Below the pieces are notes generated by a model that made no database searches, was not told the origin of the DNA, and saw only the letters and a list, made by a program, of their open reading frames with translations. From the NCBI GenBank assembly GCA_021838305.1, contig JAKCEB010000002.1, positions 2,239-44,135 of the forward strand: a stretch of DNA of 41,897 nucleotides, written 5' to 3'. This DNA is from Actinomycetes bacterium. Its GTDB lineage: Bacteria; Actinomycetota; Acidimicrobiia; Acidimicrobiales; Palsa-688. Positions 32,639 through 40,568 of the stretch are shown one piece after another. Made by a program: the position numbers and the translations under genes. Every line of letters begins with the position of its first letter. The first letter of the stretch is position 1.

Positions 32639-33508
32639 ATGTCAGTCCTGTTTCGTATTCGAAGCGTCGCCCGAAACGCGGCCAGAAGTGCTTCACGGAT
32701 TCGCCCGGCGCGAGTTGTTTCGCTGGTCGCTGCGACCGCCACGGTTGTCGGCCTCGCCGCCGCGGGATGGTCCGGCGGTTCGTCCCAGTACACGGTGGTG
32801 GCGGGGGATTCGCTCTGGGCTATCGCCACCAGCCGAGGAATCACCGTCGCGCAGCTCGCCGCGGCCAACGGGATCGACCCGAATGCCATCCTTTCGATAG
32901 GGAAGGTGTTGACGATCCCCGGGGCCGCCGTCCCCACGGCGCATTCGCTGCCTGCGTCGTCGGGCGGCGCTGCAGGAGCCGCCGGTGCCGCTGGTGCTGG
33001 CGCTGCTGCAGGTTTGGGGCTGAGCGCCCACGCTCTAGGCGACTGCTCGAGCCTTCCCGCTGTTTCTTCGGGGCCTGCCGGCCAGCTGGCGGATGCCGTA
33101 GCGGCCAGCCCGGCCCTCGCCGAGGTGCGCCAGCTTCTGAGCGAGTGGGCCGGTTACTACGGGCTGTCGCTTCCCCTCTTCGAGGCGGTCACCTGGCAGG
33201 AGTCAGGCTGGTATCAGGGTGCCGTTTCTACGACCGGCGCTGTAGGCGTCGGCCAGATCGAGCCGGGAACCGCCCTGTTCATCTCGCAAGTGCTTGTAGG
33301 TCGAACCATGAACGCCTACTCGCTGTCGGACAACATCGAGATGTCCGCCGCGTACCTGTCGTACCTTTCACGCGTCGAGGGTTCGAATCAGTGTGCGACT
33401 CTTGCGGCCTACTACGAAGGTCCGTTGGAACTTCAAAATTACGGGCTGCTGCCGGACGCCAAAGCGTACGTCTCAGACATCCAGGCGCTGGCGGTCTCCT
33501 TCGAGTGA
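32639..33508 (+). CDS. Secreted LysM / lytic transglycosylase-like cell-wall protein
   Basis: A 289-residue exported protein. A basic N terminus and hydrophobic stretch (VVSLVAATATVVGLAAAGW) form a signal anchor or signal peptide. A LysM peptidoglycan-binding domain follows (QYTVVAGDSLWAIATSRG to IGKVLTIPG, about residues 50-93), then an Ala/Gly linker and a goose-lysozyme-like transglycosylase domain with catalytic Glu in VTWQESGWYQG and GAVGVGQIEPGTALF. It would cut glycan strands in wall turnover or resuscitation. ATG 32639 has GGAGG about ten bases upstream; a TTG at 32576 is in frame but lacks support. Confidence 0.88.
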   Translation: MSVLFRIRSVARNAARSASRIRPARVVSLVAATATVVGLAAAGWSGGSSQYTVVAGDSLWAIATSRGITVAQLAAANGIDPNAILSIGKVLTIPGAAVPTAHSLPASSGGAAGAAGAAGAGAAAGLGLSAHALGDCSSLPAVSSGPAGQLADAVAASPALAEVRQLLSEWAGYYGLSLPLFEAVTWQESGWYQGAVSTTGAVGVGQIEPGTALFISQVLVGRTMNAYSLSDNIEMSAAYLSYLSRVEGSNQCATLAAYYEGPLELQNYGLLPDAKAYVSDIQALAVSFE

Positions 33509-33701
33509 TCGCTATTCGACCCGGGGCTCCGATCGCCCGGCCGGCTTCACCCGCCACGTTCTGTGCCTTTCGCAGCGCTGTGGCCTGGGTCTTTCGTGGC
33601 CGGGCGCGCTATGCCCTCAAGGTTGTCTATGATCCGGCGCCAGCTGACCCGGGTTACCGGTCGGCCTGGATGACAGCACGAGATTCCCCAAGGACCGCCA
33701 C

Positions 33702-34211
33702 ATGCCAAGAGACGACCTGGACGACGACATCGAAGACCCCGAAGTTCTACCCGACGAGCTCGACGACGAAGAGTTGGGCGACCTCGACGACGATATAGGC
33801 GAAGACGATATAGGCGAAGACGACATCGCCGACGATATAGGCGATGACGACGATATAGGCGACATCGACGCCGACGACGACGTTGTATCCCTAGAGGAGC
33901 TCGACGACACCGGCATCGTCGCCGATGTGCCGACGCCTGCCAAGGCTCCTCGTGAGGACGACGAGGAGGACGACGACGACGAGGACTTCGACGAGGTGGA
34001 GGCAAGCCTCGACGTCATCCTCAAGGAGCGCCTGGTAGTCGACGACGACGATGACGACGACGACGACGAGGACCCAGATGAGCGGGGAGAGTCCCCGACC
34101 CGTGTACTTCCAAAGCAGCCGGGCGAGTTCGTCTGCCAGTCGTGTTTCCTCGTCAAACACCCGAGCCAGCTCGCTGACCCCGAAGCGCAGCTCTGCCGTG
34201 ATTGCGTGTGA
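33702..34211 (+). CDS. DUF4193 family protein with extended acidic repeat region
   Basis: A 169-residue, extremely acidic protein. The C-terminal 45 residues are the DUF4193 core: TRVLPKQPGEFVCQSCFLV then KHPSQLADPEAQLCRDCV, two CxxC pairs that probably bind zinc. DUF4193 proteins are usually about 100 residues. Here the N-terminal 125 residues are Asp/Glu-rich, with a DDIGE pentad repeated (33785-33870) and a run of nine aspartates. ATG 33702 follows AAGGA. A TATGAT box at 33628-33633 could be its promoter. Function unknown; the family occurs near sigma-factor and RNA polymerase genes in actinobacteria. Confidence 0.88.
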   Translation: MPRDDLDDDIEDPEVLPDELDDEELGDLDDDIGEDDIGEDDIADDIGDDDDIGDIDADDDVVSLEELDDTGIVADVPTPAKAPREDDEEDDDDEDFDEVEASLDVILKERLVVDDDDDDDDDEDPDERGESPTRVLPKQPGEFVCQSCFLVKHPSQLADPEAQLCRDCV

Positions 34212-34223
34212 GAGGATAGATCG

Positions 34224-34841
34224 GTGAGCGAGGAGCGAAGCCCCCTGGATGCGGCGCTTGATCTGATGGTTTTCGCTCCGGTCGGGCTTGTCATTACCGC
34301 AGCGGAGCAGCTTCCCGGCTTTGCCCTGAAGGGCCGGGCGAAAGTGGAATCCCGGGTCACGGCGGCAAGGATGGTAGGCCGCCTCGCTGTCGCTCAGGGG
34401 AGCCGGGAACTGGCCCGCCGGCGCGCTGACCGCGCCGACCATCTGCGCAGCGAGGACGCCCTCTCGGACCCCCTCTCGGACCCCCGAAAGGGCACCGCTA
34501 GGCCTCCTCGAGCAGGCGACCAACCTGCGTCCGGGCCGCTCGGAGTTGGTGTCGGCGGCGGCGCCGGGCATCCGACTTCATCAGGCAAGGATGCAGCCTC
34601 GAAGGCTGCGGATCCGGGCGGAGCCGCCAGCCCCCCGAAACCGCAGGGCCGCCGATCTGGCTCAACTCGCCTCAGCGGTAGCACCCTTGCGATCCCCGGC
34701 TACGACTCCCTGTCTGCATCGCAGGTCGTGAGCCGTCTAGCGGGCCTCACTGCACCCGAACTAGACGACGTAGCCGCCTACGAGGCCGCCAACCGTGGTC
34801 GGCGGACTGTGATGACCCGCATCCGCCAGCTTCAGGGATAG
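34224..34841 (+). CDS. Protein of unknown function, conserved ends with disordered linker
   Basis: A 205-residue protein with three parts. The N-terminal segment (LDLMVFAPVGLVITAAEQLP, then ALKGRAKVESRVTAARMVG) is amphipathic. The middle (residues 70-150) is Gly/Pro/Ser/Arg-rich and probably disordered. The C-terminal 50 residues (IPGYDSLSASQVVSRLAGL, then DVAAYEAANRGRRTVMTRI) form a compact helical domain. The ends resemble small actinobacterial proteins linked to lipid droplets or membranes, but I cannot confirm this. GTG at 34224 has GAGGA upstream and begins 12 bases after the DUF4193 gene. Confidence 0.75.
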   Translation: MSEERSPLDAALDLMVFAPVGLVITAAEQLPGFALKGRAKVESRVTAARMVGRLAVAQGSRELARRRADRADHLRSEDALSDPLSDPRKGTARPPRAGDQPASGPLGVGVGGGAGHPTSSGKDAASKAADPGGAASPPKPQGRRSGSTRLSGSTLAIPGYDSLSASQVVSRLAGLTAPELDDVAAYEAANRGRRTVMTRIRQLQG

Positions 34842-34862
34842 CCCGCCCTCCTTAAGCTCGCG

Positions 34863-35336
34863 ATGCTAAGCGCCCGACCTGCCACGGCAGCGGATGTGGA
34901 CGAGGTGGCCCGCCTGTGGGATCTCGCAGTCGGCCCGCTCTCTGACCAGCGAGGCGGGCCGATGCTCGCGGCGTCTCTTTCACAGCACCGGGTTCGCGCT
35001 ACAACCGCTGTCTCGGACGACCAGACGGCTGTGGTCCTCGGCCTAGTGGACACCGTCCCGGTCGGGATGTCGTTCGCGACGCTGCATTCGCTAGGAGACC
35101 GAAGGGTGGCGACGGTGGAGCTGCTCTACGTGGAACCGCAGGCGCGACGCATCGGGGTGGGGGAGGCCATGCTCGAGCGGCTGCTCGAACTATGCGCGCT
35201 GTGGGAACCCACGTCGATCGACGCGCCAGCCCTACCCGGCGACAGGGCCAGCAAATCGTTCTTCGAGGCACACGGATTCAAGGCAAGGCTGCTGGTGATG
35301 CAGCGCTTTCAGGCTCCCGCAGGAGTCGGGGAGTGA
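34863..35336 (+). CDS. GNAT-family N-acetyltransferase
   Basis: A 157-residue acetyltransferase. It begins MLSARPATAADVDEVARLWD, the usual GNAT first strand and helix. The acetyl-CoA-binding motif A is VELLYVEPQARRIGVGEAML, with the R-x-x-G-x-G signature as RRIGVG. The C-terminal ASKSFFEAHGFKARLLVM is the family motif B. The substrate, a small molecule or a protein N terminus, cannot be inferred. It converges with and slightly overlaps the 488-residue gene on the other strand (28 bases), so the ends of both transcripts are antisense to each other. Confidence 0.9.
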   Translation: MLSARPATAADVDEVARLWDLAVGPLSDQRGGPMLAASLSQHRVRATTAVSDDQTAVVLGLVDTVPVGMSFATLHSLGDRRVATVELLYVEPQARRIGVGEAMLERLLELCALWEPTSIDAPALPGDRASKSFFEAHGFKARLLVMQRFQAPAGVGE

Positions 35337-36775
35337 ACCTGCGGCGCTGAGCGCTGCGAAGCTGGTCGCGGAGGAGGAGGGATCGTCACCCCGAGAAGCT
35401 TCGCCAGGCCCGGAATCCGCCCCGACATCTGGTGCGCCGACTTTCGAAGCTCGGGGCTGGCTGAGGCTGGAAGACCGGTCGGGGTGACGCTCCGGCGAAG
35501 AGGCGAGTCTGCAACAGCCTCCATCACGGCAGCCCACACGTCGGGCTGAGCCTCCGGCGACATCGCTGCGCTCGCGACCTCCGTCAAGCGCGCCGCTAGC
35601 GCGCCGTCCAAAGCCATCGACGGATCCGGCGGCCTCGCGGACAGGCGTAAGGCTCGCACCACCTTGGCAGAGTCGACAAGCTCGGAGAGCTCGCTGTGCC
35701 ACGCTGCGGCCGACTCAGCCAGACGACGTTCGAGGACGCCCGACAGAACGGCTGCCGTCGCCCGTGACTCGTCGTCTCGTGCCGCGTCTGCGCTCGCGAT
35801 GACTGAGCGGAGATCTCGAAGCGGCACGCTGTCCGCGCCGGCAACCGCTGCGTCTGCACGGTCGCGCCAAGTAGCAGCCCGCAGGCGGGGGAGGAGCCGC
35901 TCGGCCAGCGCGAGAAGTTCGTCGGTGTTGGGCGGGACCCGGCCCTCACTGACCGCCTTCTCGCGTTCGAGGTGCAGAGCGCTTCGCAGGGCAGGAATCC
36001 CGCCTCGGAGCAGTTCCTCTGCGATCGGCTGCTCCTCGGGGGTGAGGGACTCTATGACCGCCTTGCGATGAGCGCTGGACGGGTTGAGCCGGTTCGTCGC
36101 CTTTCGCGGGGCGCCTCGCGAGCGCGACGCGTCGGCGTCTGGGCGGGGGCGTCCCTGGGCGGCGCGTCGAGCCTCGGTGGTGTCGCCTCCGCGAGCGCTC
36201 GACGTTGCCCGACCCCGCGGTCGGCTGTCGTCATTTCCTTCGCGTGTCGTCGGGGCAGTCCGACCGTGCTGGCCGTCCCTCCCTGGCTGACCCTGCGGAC
36301 GACCGTCGCGCCTGGACTGACCGTCGCGATCCGGGGGACCGTCGCGGCGCGATCCTCCTTCGCCGCTGCGGGCGGGTCGCCTCGCATTCGACGCTTCAGA
36401 TTCGGGACCGGGGGCGGCGCCACGCTTCTCACGACTCGCAGGGCGGCCACGATCGCGGTCGTCCCTGGCAGGCCGCCGAGCGGATCGCCCGACGAGCTGC
36501 GTGGTCACACCCGGCTGGTCAGCACGGCCGGAGCCGATTATTTCGATCCTGTCAGCGTCGCGGCGGGGAGCCTCCCGTGGCGTTAGGACGGCGGTGACAG
36601 TGATTCCCTCCAACTCGAACTCCGCTTCGACACGGATCACGTCTCCGGCCTTCGTCCCTTCGGGTGCTACGCCGGCAGCAAGAACACCTTTCGGTTCGCG
36701 TGCGCCCGCCGCGCGCCACGTCCAGGTGCCGTCAGGGCGGGAGCTGGTAAGTTCAATCTCGAGTCGTCGAGCCAC
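35309..36775 (-). CDS. Large actinobacterial protein of unknown function with Arg/Asp/Gly-rich centre
   Basis: A 488-residue protein in three parts. The N-terminal 70 residues (RRLEIELTSSRPDGTWTWRA, later DVIRVEAEFELEGITVTAVL) look like a small beta-barrel, possibly OB-like. Residues about 85-240 are low-complexity Arg/Asp/Gly/Gln repeats (RDGQ, GRDGQHGR). The C-terminal half is all-helical, beginning LNPSSAHRKAVIESLTPEEQ and containing VPPNTDELLALAERLLPRLR. GTG 36775 is chosen because homology-like structure begins there and a TAGCGT box lies seven bases upstream. A beta-barrel with an RGG-like tract suggests nucleic-acid binding; this is inference. Confidence 0.75.
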   Translation of the reverse strand: MARRLEIELTSSRPDGTWTWRAAGAREPKGVLAAGVAPEGTKAGDVIRVEAEFELEGITVTAVLTPREAPRRDADRIEIIGSGRADQPGVTTQLVGRSARRPARDDRDRGRPASREKRGAAPGPESEASNARRPARSGEGGSRRDGPPDRDGQSRRDGRPQGQPGRDGQHGRTAPTTREGNDDSRPRGRATSSARGGDTTEARRAAQGRPRPDADASRSRGAPRKATNRLNPSSAHRKAVIESLTPEEQPIAEELLRGGIPALRSALHLEREKAVSEGRVPPNTDELLALAERLLPRLRAATWRDRADAAVAGADSVPLRDLRSVIASADAARDDESRATAAVLSGVLERRLAESAAAWHSELSELVDSAKVVRALRLSARPPDPSMALDGALAARLTEVASAAMSPEAQPDVWAAVMEAVADSPLRRSVTPTGLPASASPELRKSAHQMSGRIPGLAKLLGVTIPPPPRPASQRSAPQVHSPTPAGA

Positions 36776-36782
36776 GCCGCAC

Positions 36783-36788
36783 ACGCTA
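36783..36788 (-). promoter_or_regulatory. -10 box of a probable leaderless promoter (488-residue protein)
   Basis: TAGCGT on the minus strand lies seven bases before the GTG at 36775. It is back to back with the hydrolase promoter at 36844 in an 80-bp divergent region. Confidence 0.45.
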
Positions 36789-36843
36789 CAGGAGTATCCG
36801 AGCCGCCTGCACCGTCGGCCCGACATGACTGCGGCCCCACCGC

Positions 36844-36849
36844 TACGCT
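36844..36849 (+). promoter_or_regulatory. -10 box of a probable leaderless hydrolase promoter
   Basis: TACGCT followed by six bases (GGCACA) and the hydrolase GTG at 36856; no Shine-Dalgarno. Confidence 0.5.
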
Positions 36850-36855
36850 GGCACA

Positions 36856-37548
36856 GTGAGCGACATCCCGGTACTACTCGTTCACGGCTTCGCGTCGTCG
36901 TTCGAGAGGAACTGGCGCGAACCGGGCTGGGTGGACGTGCTGGAGGAAGAGGGACGTACGGTGATCGGAGTCGATCTACTCGGCCACGGCGACTCACCTA
37001 AGCCGACCGACCCTGATGACTACCGCGAACTGGAAACGTGCGTCGAACAGGCGATAGCCGGCTATGACCTAGTCGACGCCGTCGGCTTCAGTCTCGGCGC
37101 CCAGCTTCTCCTCCGAGTCGCAGCCAGCGACCCGGGGCGCTTCAGGAGGATCGCGCTCGGCGGCGTAGGCGACAACGTGATGCGCTCCCACGACCCCGAA
37201 CCCCTGGCGCGGGCCGTCGAGACGGGCGTCACGGGTGAAGACGACCCCGAGGCAGCCGGCGCCTTTGCCAGGTTCGCCCGCGCCCCGGGGAACGACCCGA
37301 AGGCGCTGGCAGCGTGCCTGAGGCGCCCTCACGTCCCGCTGACGAGCGTAGAACTCGCAGACGTCCGGTCGCCGGTCCTGGTGGTCCTCGGAGACCGTGA
37401 CTTCGCCGGGCCGCCAGACCAGCTTCTCGAAGCGCTTCCGTCAGCCCGGCTGGTCGCCTTGGCTGGCGCAGACCACTTCGGCACCCCGAAGGACTACCGA
37501 TTCCTTGCGGAGACGGTCAAGTTCCTCGCTGCCGGCCCGGACTGCTAG
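36856..37548 (+). CDS. Alpha/beta hydrolase
   Basis: A 230-residue alpha/beta-hydrolase-fold enzyme. LLVHGFASS carries the oxyanion region, the nucleophile is S79 in GFSLGAQ, the acid is Asp in VVLGDRDFAGP, and the base His is in ALAGADHFGTP. No signal peptide, so cytoplasmic. Substrate unknown; similar proteins are esterases or C-C hydrolases. Its TAG stop (37546-37548) overlaps the stop of the YihY gene on the other strand (CTAG) and lies within the -10 box of the next small gene. Confidence 0.9.
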   Translation: MSDIPVLLVHGFASSFERNWREPGWVDVLEEEGRTVIGVDLLGHGDSPKPTDPDDYRELETCVEQAIAGYDLVDAVGFSLGAQLLLRVAASDPGRFRRIALGGVGDNVMRSHDPEPLARAVETGVTGEDDPEAAGAFARFARAPGNDPKALAACLRRPHVPLTSVELADVRSPVLVVLGDRDFAGPPDQLLEALPSARLVALAGADHFGTPKDYRFLAETVKFLAAGPDC

Positions 37549-38636
37549 GCTTTCCTCATGGGCCGCGGAGCACGATCGACCGTGCGTTGGAAGCACGACA
37601 GGACTCGCCGTAAGAAGGCGCGTGACCTAAGGGCGAAAGAAGCCCGGGGCCGGACCCGCAAGGAGTCCCCGGCGGCAAGCTGACCGTCCGCTTCGGAGCC
37701 GCGCTCGGAGTCTCGTTCGGCCCCGGAGTCGCGTTCGATCTCCGTGTCGAGTTCAGCTCCGAACAGCACCGCGTTCGCGCTCAAGTACATCCATAACGCC
37801 AGAATCGCGACGCCTGCGAAGGTGCCGTACGTCCTGCTCTCGTGGCCGAAGTGATCCAGATAGAACGCGAAGACGCCCGACGATACGAGCCAGACGCCGC
37901 CAGCCACGACCGATCCGGCTGAGATCCAACGCCATCTAGGGTGGCTCCGGTTAGGTCCCAGGCTGTAGTACGTGGATAGCAGGATCATCACCAAGATCGC
38001 TGCACCGCCGTAGCGCACGACATCCCAGGCAACTCCAAACGCGGGTTGCACCAGGGGAAGCTGGCGTGGCAACAAGCGGCGTAGCGGGTTGCCGAGAACC
38101 ATCAGCACCGACGCTGAGCTGCCGAGGACCAACGTCGCGAGCACCAGCGGGAGGGCCATCAGGCGCCGTCCGAGGAAGCCCCGATCGGACGTAACCTCGC
38201 AGGCCACGTCGAGGGCGACCTGCAGCGATGCGGTTGCTTCGATTGCGCTCCACAAGGCGGCGGCGACCCCCAAGGCCAGCTCGAGCTGACTCGCGCTGGC
38301 GTGGCTTGGTCCGGTCAGCGCTTGGGTGAGAACTGCCGACATCTGTGTCGGTAAAAGCACGCCGAGACCGTGGACCAAATGTCGAAGCTCAGCGGAGGAC
38401 AGGTGGAGTAAGCCCGCGAGTCCGATCGCCGCCACAGCGGCGGGGAAGACAGCTAGGAACCAGTGGAACGCCAGGCTTCCAGCGCTCATCGTTATCCGGT
38501 CACGCACAGACTCACGCAACGCCGCCACCAGCACACGCCGGGATCGTCTCAGGCGGGTTATCACGATGCCTCGCAGCCCGGATCGCCGAGCGTCTGTCGA
38601 GACTCGGTTCGCTGGACCGGGCGACTCAGAGGGCAT
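37545..38636 (-). CDS. YihY/BrkB-family inner-membrane protein
   Basis: A 363-residue integral-membrane protein of the YihY/UPF0761 (virulence factor BrkB) family with six predicted helices. The N-terminal core (RITMSAGSLAFHWFLAVFPA) is the family signature, followed by LGVAAALWSAIEATASLQVAL and, near the end of the core, FAGVAILALWMYLSANAVLFG with GAELDTEIER. The last 55 residues are polar, Arg/Ser/Glu-rich (ERDSGAERDSERGSE) and overlap a small gene on the other strand. The function of the family is not settled, despite the BrkB name. ATG 38636 has a TAGCAT box nine bases upstream. Confidence 0.9.
   Translation of the reverse strand: MPSESPGPANRVSTDARRSGLRGIVITRLRRSRRVLVAALRESVRDRITMSAGSLAFHWFLAVFPAAVAAIGLAGLLHLSSAELRHLVHGLGVLLPTQMSAVLTQALTGPSHASASQLELALGVAAALWSAIEATASLQVALDVACEVTSDRGFLGRRLMALPLVLATLVLGSSASVLMVLGNPLRRLLPRQLPLVQPAFGVAWDVVRYGGAAILVMILLSTYYSLGPNRSHPRWRWISAGSVVAGGVWLVSSGVFAFYLDHFGHESRTYGTFAGVAILALWMYLSANAVLFGAELDTEIERDSGAERDSERGSEADGQLAAGDSLRVRPRASFALRSRAFLRRVLSCFQRTVDRAPRPMRKA
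37546..37551 (+). promoter_or_regulatory. -10 box of a possible leaderless promoter for the 41-residue protein
   Basis: TAGGCT, whose TAG is the hydrolase stop codon, is followed by six bases (TTCCTC) and the ATG at 37558. Confidence 0.35.
37558..37683 (+). CDS. Very small basic protein (41 residues)
   Basis: The frame begins MGRGARSTVRWKHDRTRRKK and is about 40 percent Arg plus Lys, as in tiny ribosome-associated or nucleic-acid-binding proteins. A TANNNT box exactly six bases before the ATG supports expression. It lies wholly antisense to the last 40 or so codons of the YihY gene, whose tail is not conserved in the family. I do not recognise a family with confidence. Confidence 0.45.
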   Translation: MGRGARSTVRWKHDRTRRKKARDLRAKEARGRTRKESPAAS

Positions 38637-38645
38637 GATCCCAGC

Positions 38646-38651
38646 ATGCTA
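38646..38651 (-). promoter_or_regulatory. -10 box of a possible promoter for the YihY gene
   Basis: TAGCAT on the minus strand lies nine bases before the ATG at 38636. The 409-bp region 38637-39045 also holds 11-bp tandem repeats about 115 bases further upstream. Confidence 0.35.
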
Positions 38652-38764
38652 CGGTCCGGGCGTCTCCCGTGAGCAGCCCCGGCCGTTCGATAAGAGTGTC
38701 TCCTGTAGACCGAAAGAGCACGCTCGCGTCCCACCGGGGCCGGGTGTTACCGGCGTGACTTGGA

Positions 38765-38795
38765 GGTCTAGCGTCGGTCTAGCGTGGGTCTAACC
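38765..38795 (+). repeat. 11-bp tandem repeats upstream of the YihY gene
   Basis: GGTCTAGCGTC (38765), GGTCTAGCGTG (38776) and GGTCTAACC (38787) repeat with one-helical-turn spacing, as some operators do. Confidence 0.6.
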
Positions 38796-38815
38796 TGGCA
38801 GGCGACAGTCAAAAA

Positions 38816-38922
38816 TGGTCAGGATCTTCAATCCGAAAAAGTCTTGTACCAAAAAGTGCGTTTTCCGAGCGAGGGCTGGTACAGGATTTTTAGGGAACGA
38901 AGATCGTGTACCAAAAAGTGCG
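38816..38922 (+). repeat. Diverged direct duplication (about 46 bases, 62-bp period)
   Basis: Each unit starts TGGT(A)CAGGAT (38816 and 38877) and ends with an identical 16-mer TGTACCAAAAAGTGCG (38845-38860 and 38907-38922); the middles have diverged. A third TGGTCAGGAT lies inverted at 38965-38974. The area is notably A/T-rich for this genome. With the hairpin at 38913-38958 it fills most of the 409-bp gap between ctaG and yihY; I see no gene in the gap. Confidence 0.7.
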
Positions 38923-38958
38923 AAAAAACGCTTCAAACGGTCAAACGTTTTCTCGCAC
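38913..38958 (-). terminator. Probable intrinsic terminator of ctaG
   Basis: Read on the minus strand, GTGCGAGAAAACG (38958-38946) pairs with CGTTTTTTCGCAC (38930-38918) at 12 of 13 positions around a 15-base loop, and the stem is followed directly by TTTTT (38917-38913). It lies about 90 bases past the ctaG stop. Confidence 0.6.
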
Positions 38959-39045
38959 GCGCGAATCCTGACCAAATTGAGCACTTCCAGCAGTCGCCAG
39001 AGCTGGGCCAGGTGCCCGGCGCCCTCGCTCGAGGTGTTACTCAGG

Positions 39046-40068
39046 TCATTCGGCGGGGGAGTTGGGGACCCATTCACGCGACGGTGGCACCGAGCCGGTG
39101 CGCATCAGCCAGTAGGCATTCCAAGTCGCGTCGTCCTTGCCCGCCATCGGGCTGACTGCCGGTACAGGACCGTCTCCGGGAAGCTCGTCGGCCCCAAAGG
39201 AGATCGCTTCGATGCTCTGTGCCGCCGTGTAAGTTGCGGTCGCTTGCTGATCAATGCGCTTGGCGGCTCTCTCGTCGGCTCGCGCCCACTGCAGGAAGAC
39301 CGGTATGAAGCCGATCAGCGCCGACGCCTCCGTCGCAACCCACAGGAGGCCGCCTCCAGCTTTAGTGCTTGAAAGGCTGTACATCGACGCTATCGGTCTA
39401 CTCGACGACAGGATTGCCAGACCCAGAATGACCTCGGGAGGGCCGGCGATGAGGATGCTCACCATCCGGGCGCCATATCCCATCCGCCAGTGGACTATCG
39501 GATCCAGCCCGACCAGCGGCCACCAGTACAGCGTTGCGCCCAGCAAGAAAGCCACGTTGAAGGAGTCCATGACCCACATGTGCAGCATTGCGAAATTAAT
39601 GAGAGATGTCAGGAAAAAGGCGAACATGATGCCGAAGTACATCACGAACACTGTCAAGGGGAATGTCAATAATGCGAAGCCTCGTGACTTCAAGACCCTC
39701 AACCAGAGCGTCTTTCGGGTTCTCGTCGAGGTCTGAAGAAACAGCGTCGAAGGGGCACCCAACGCCAGGAGCGGGGGCGCCACGACCATGAGGAGCAGGT
39801 GCTGGAGGACGTGGGCCTGGAAGTACGACGCTGTGAATGTCGCGACGGGGGACTGGATCGCAAAGTCGATGCTGACAAGCCCGAGCATGAACGACATCGT
39901 CCGCCTCGCCGGCCAGCGGCGCCCCCTGCCGGCCAAGCGCCAATCTGCTCGCAGGTACCAGTAGGCGACGACGCAGAGGACCACCACGGTGGCCAGGGCG
40001 AACGGCCCGCTCTGCCAGTCGTAGAAAGCGGCGTGCCAACTCCACGCGACGGGCTTCATCGGACCCAT
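39046..40068 (-). CDS. ctaG: CtaG-type cytochrome c oxidase assembly factor (caa3_CtaG family)
   Basis: A 340-residue membrane protein with seven or so predicted helices. Conserved histidines and motifs of the CtaG/PF09678 family are seen: SYFQAHVLQHLLLMVVAPPL, then FAMLHMWVMDSF and LYWWPLVGLDP. These proteins help insert copper into cytochrome c oxidase. The C-terminal 80 residues are polar and variable. ATG 40068 is used; a second ATG is three codons in. No ribosome site is obvious. It is unlinked to other oxidase genes in this window. Confidence 0.88.
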   Translation of the reverse strand: MGPMKPVAWSWHAAFYDWQSGPFALATVVVLCVVAYWYLRADWRLAGRGRRWPARRTMSFMLGLVSIDFAIQSPVATFTASYFQAHVLQHLLLMVVAPPLLALGAPSTLFLQTSTRTRKTLWLRVLKSRGFALLTFPLTVFVMYFGIMFAFFLTSLINFAMLHMWVMDSFNVAFLLGATLYWWPLVGLDPIVHWRMGYGARMVSILIAGPPEVILGLAILSSSRPIASMYSLSSTKAGGGLLWVATEASALIGFIPVFLQWARADERAAKRIDQQATATYTAAQSIEAISFGADELPGDGPVPAVSPMAGKDDATWNAYWLMRTGSVPPSREWVPNSPAE

Positions 40069-40193
40069 CTAGACACCCATGAACGTGTTCGGAAAGGTCA
40101 CTCCACTCCAAACATACCGCCGCCAGGCCGCCTACGACAATCATCACCGGCGCCGCTCAAGCGTCGCTCAAGCGGTCACCCTGGTGTGACCTC

Positions 40194-40568
40194 TCAGCAG
40201 TGGAGCAGGCTCACCTCGTAGGCGGCGAAGACAGGGTCGCGCGTGAGCACTACTAGGTTCTCTCGCTTCGCCTGGGCGATGATCATCCGGTCGAACGGAT
40301 CGCGGTGGTGAAGTGGAAGGGCTCCAGCATCTTCGGCGTGCAGGTCAGAGATTGCGAGAAGATTGAAGCCTTCCCGTCGTACAGCGTCGCCCACCGGCCC
40401 TGCGAAGCGGATCTTGCCGAGGCTCCGCTTAATCGCGATCTCCCAGACACTCGCTGCGCTTACCAATACCTGCGCCTGCACGTTCGCTATACGCTCAGCA
40501 CTCGATGGTTCAATCTCCTCGCCTGCCAGCCACCAAAGCAGCACGTGCGTGTCGAGCAAGAAGCTCAA
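40194..40568 (-). CDS. vapC: PIN-domain toxin (VapC family), second copy
   Basis: A 124-residue PIN ribonuclease with all four acidic positions: D6 (FLLDTHVLLWWL), E43 (SVWEIAIKRSLGKI), the aspartates in HRDPFDRMIIAQA, and VLTRDPVFAAY. This is the subfamily usually paired with Phd/YefM-type antitoxins, as here. Its ATG overlaps the antitoxin stop. It differs clearly from the PIN protein at 25470 and is not a recent duplicate. Confidence 0.92.
   Translation of the reverse strand: MSFLLDTHVLLWWLAGEEIEPSSAERIANVQAQVLVSAASVWEIAIKRSLGKIRFAGPVGDAVRREGFNLLAISDLHAEDAGALPLHHRDPFDRMIIAQAKRENLVVLTRDPVFAAYEVSLLHC

Noticed and set aside
32152-33798. 548-codon plus-strand frame spanning the thyX-LysM junction.
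   Set aside because: It overlaps two clear genes in another frame and shows no domain features.
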